Position numbers and translations under genes: made by a program
In this document: positions 7,609 through 7,630 of the stretch, in pieces
Position numbering within the stretch: position 1 is the first letter of the stretch
Layout: each line of letters opens with the position of its first letter
Notes under the pieces: model-generated
Seen by the model: only the letters and a program-made list of their open reading frames with translations
What the model was told of the DNA's origin: nothing
Database searches by the model: none
DNA from: an uncultured Actinoplanes sp.
GTDB lineage: Bacteria > Actinomycetota > Actinomycetes > Mycobacteriales > Micromonosporaceae
NCBI RefSeq assembly: GCF_934643405.1
Contig: NZ_CAKUCL010000312.1
Coordinates: 1 to 7,630 of the forward strand
DNA length: 7,630 bases
Reading direction: 5' to 3'

Positions 7609-7630
7609 TTGTCGGTGGCATGAGGAAGCG
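7609..7630 (+). promoter_or_regulatory. Partial RecA-NDp/PafBC-like promoter at the right edge
   Basis: TTGTCGGTG (7609-7617) matches the -35 part of the mycobacterial RecA-NDp consensus TTGTCRGTG at every position. After the required 8 bases the window shows AAGCG, the first five bases of a -10 that would be A-A-n-n-n plus one unseen base; the second A fits TAnnnT and the first does not. It would drive a plus-strand gene starting just outside the window, possibly leaderless. A direct repeat GTTGTC (7601-7606 and 7608-7613) overlaps it. Confidence 0.45.

Larger units (their letters stand above)
7466..7630. other. Intergenic region downstream of the operon, no gene seen
   Basis: After the last stop there is no supported coding sequence. 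The region holds the three short repeats, then an unusually AT-rich stretch (about 7551-7610, under half or near half GC against roughly 70% elsewhere), then a promoter-like box at the edge. I find no stem followed by a T-run, so no convincing intrinsic terminator for the operon. Confidence 0.6.

Overview
The window comes from a high-GC actinobacterium. GC is roughly 70% or more in the genes, third positions are strongly G/C, GTG starts are common, and gene order and protein style resemble Micromonosporaceae (Actinoplanes/Micromonospora type). The genus is an inference from general resemblance, not from a search.

Layout. The left end (1-1517, minus strand) is the N-terminal 505 or so codons of an HrpB-type DEAH-box ATP-dependent helicase that runs off the window. 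A divergent intergenic region (1518-1663) follows, with two outward-facing promoter-like motifs of the form CTGTCG-x-AC / N8 / CAGG-x-T. From 1664 to 7465 six plus-strand genes are packed end to end: uraD, uraH, urate oxidase (pucL), an 8-oxoguanine/guanine deaminase-type amidohydrolase, malate synthase A (aceB), and a CitE/HpcH-like protein of the DUF6986 type. Junctions are an 11-bp overlap, a 5-bp gap, a GTGA overlap, an ATGA overlap and a TGATG overlap, so this looks like one translationally coupled operon. The last 165 bases hold three degenerate 26-27 bp repeats, a relatively AT-rich stretch, and an exact TTGTCGGTG box that may be the -35 part of a promoter for a gene beyond the window.

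How the genes fit together. The deaminase would make urate (from 8-oxoguanine) or xanthine (from guanine). Urate oxidase, UraH and UraD then convert urate through 5-hydroxyisourate and OHCU to S-allantoin. Malate synthase condenses glyoxylate, the carbon end product of complete allantoin breakdown, with acetyl-CoA to give malate. The middle steps from allantoin to glyoxylate, xanthine dehydrogenase, and any dedicated regulator are not in this window. The DUF6986-like protein is the uncharacterised member; its place after aceB suggests a role in glyoxylate, malate or CoA-ester metabolism.

Most worth a second look: the paired divergent motifs resembling the mycobacterial RecA-NDp/PafBC DNA-damage promoter, one of which predicts a leaderless hrpB mRNA; the third such box at the right edge; a possible internal aceB promoter inside the deaminase C-terminal tail; a lone TTA codon in the last gene; and a 24-bp in-frame tandem repeat in hrpB. 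No mobile element, CRISPR array, tRNA or rRNA was seen.
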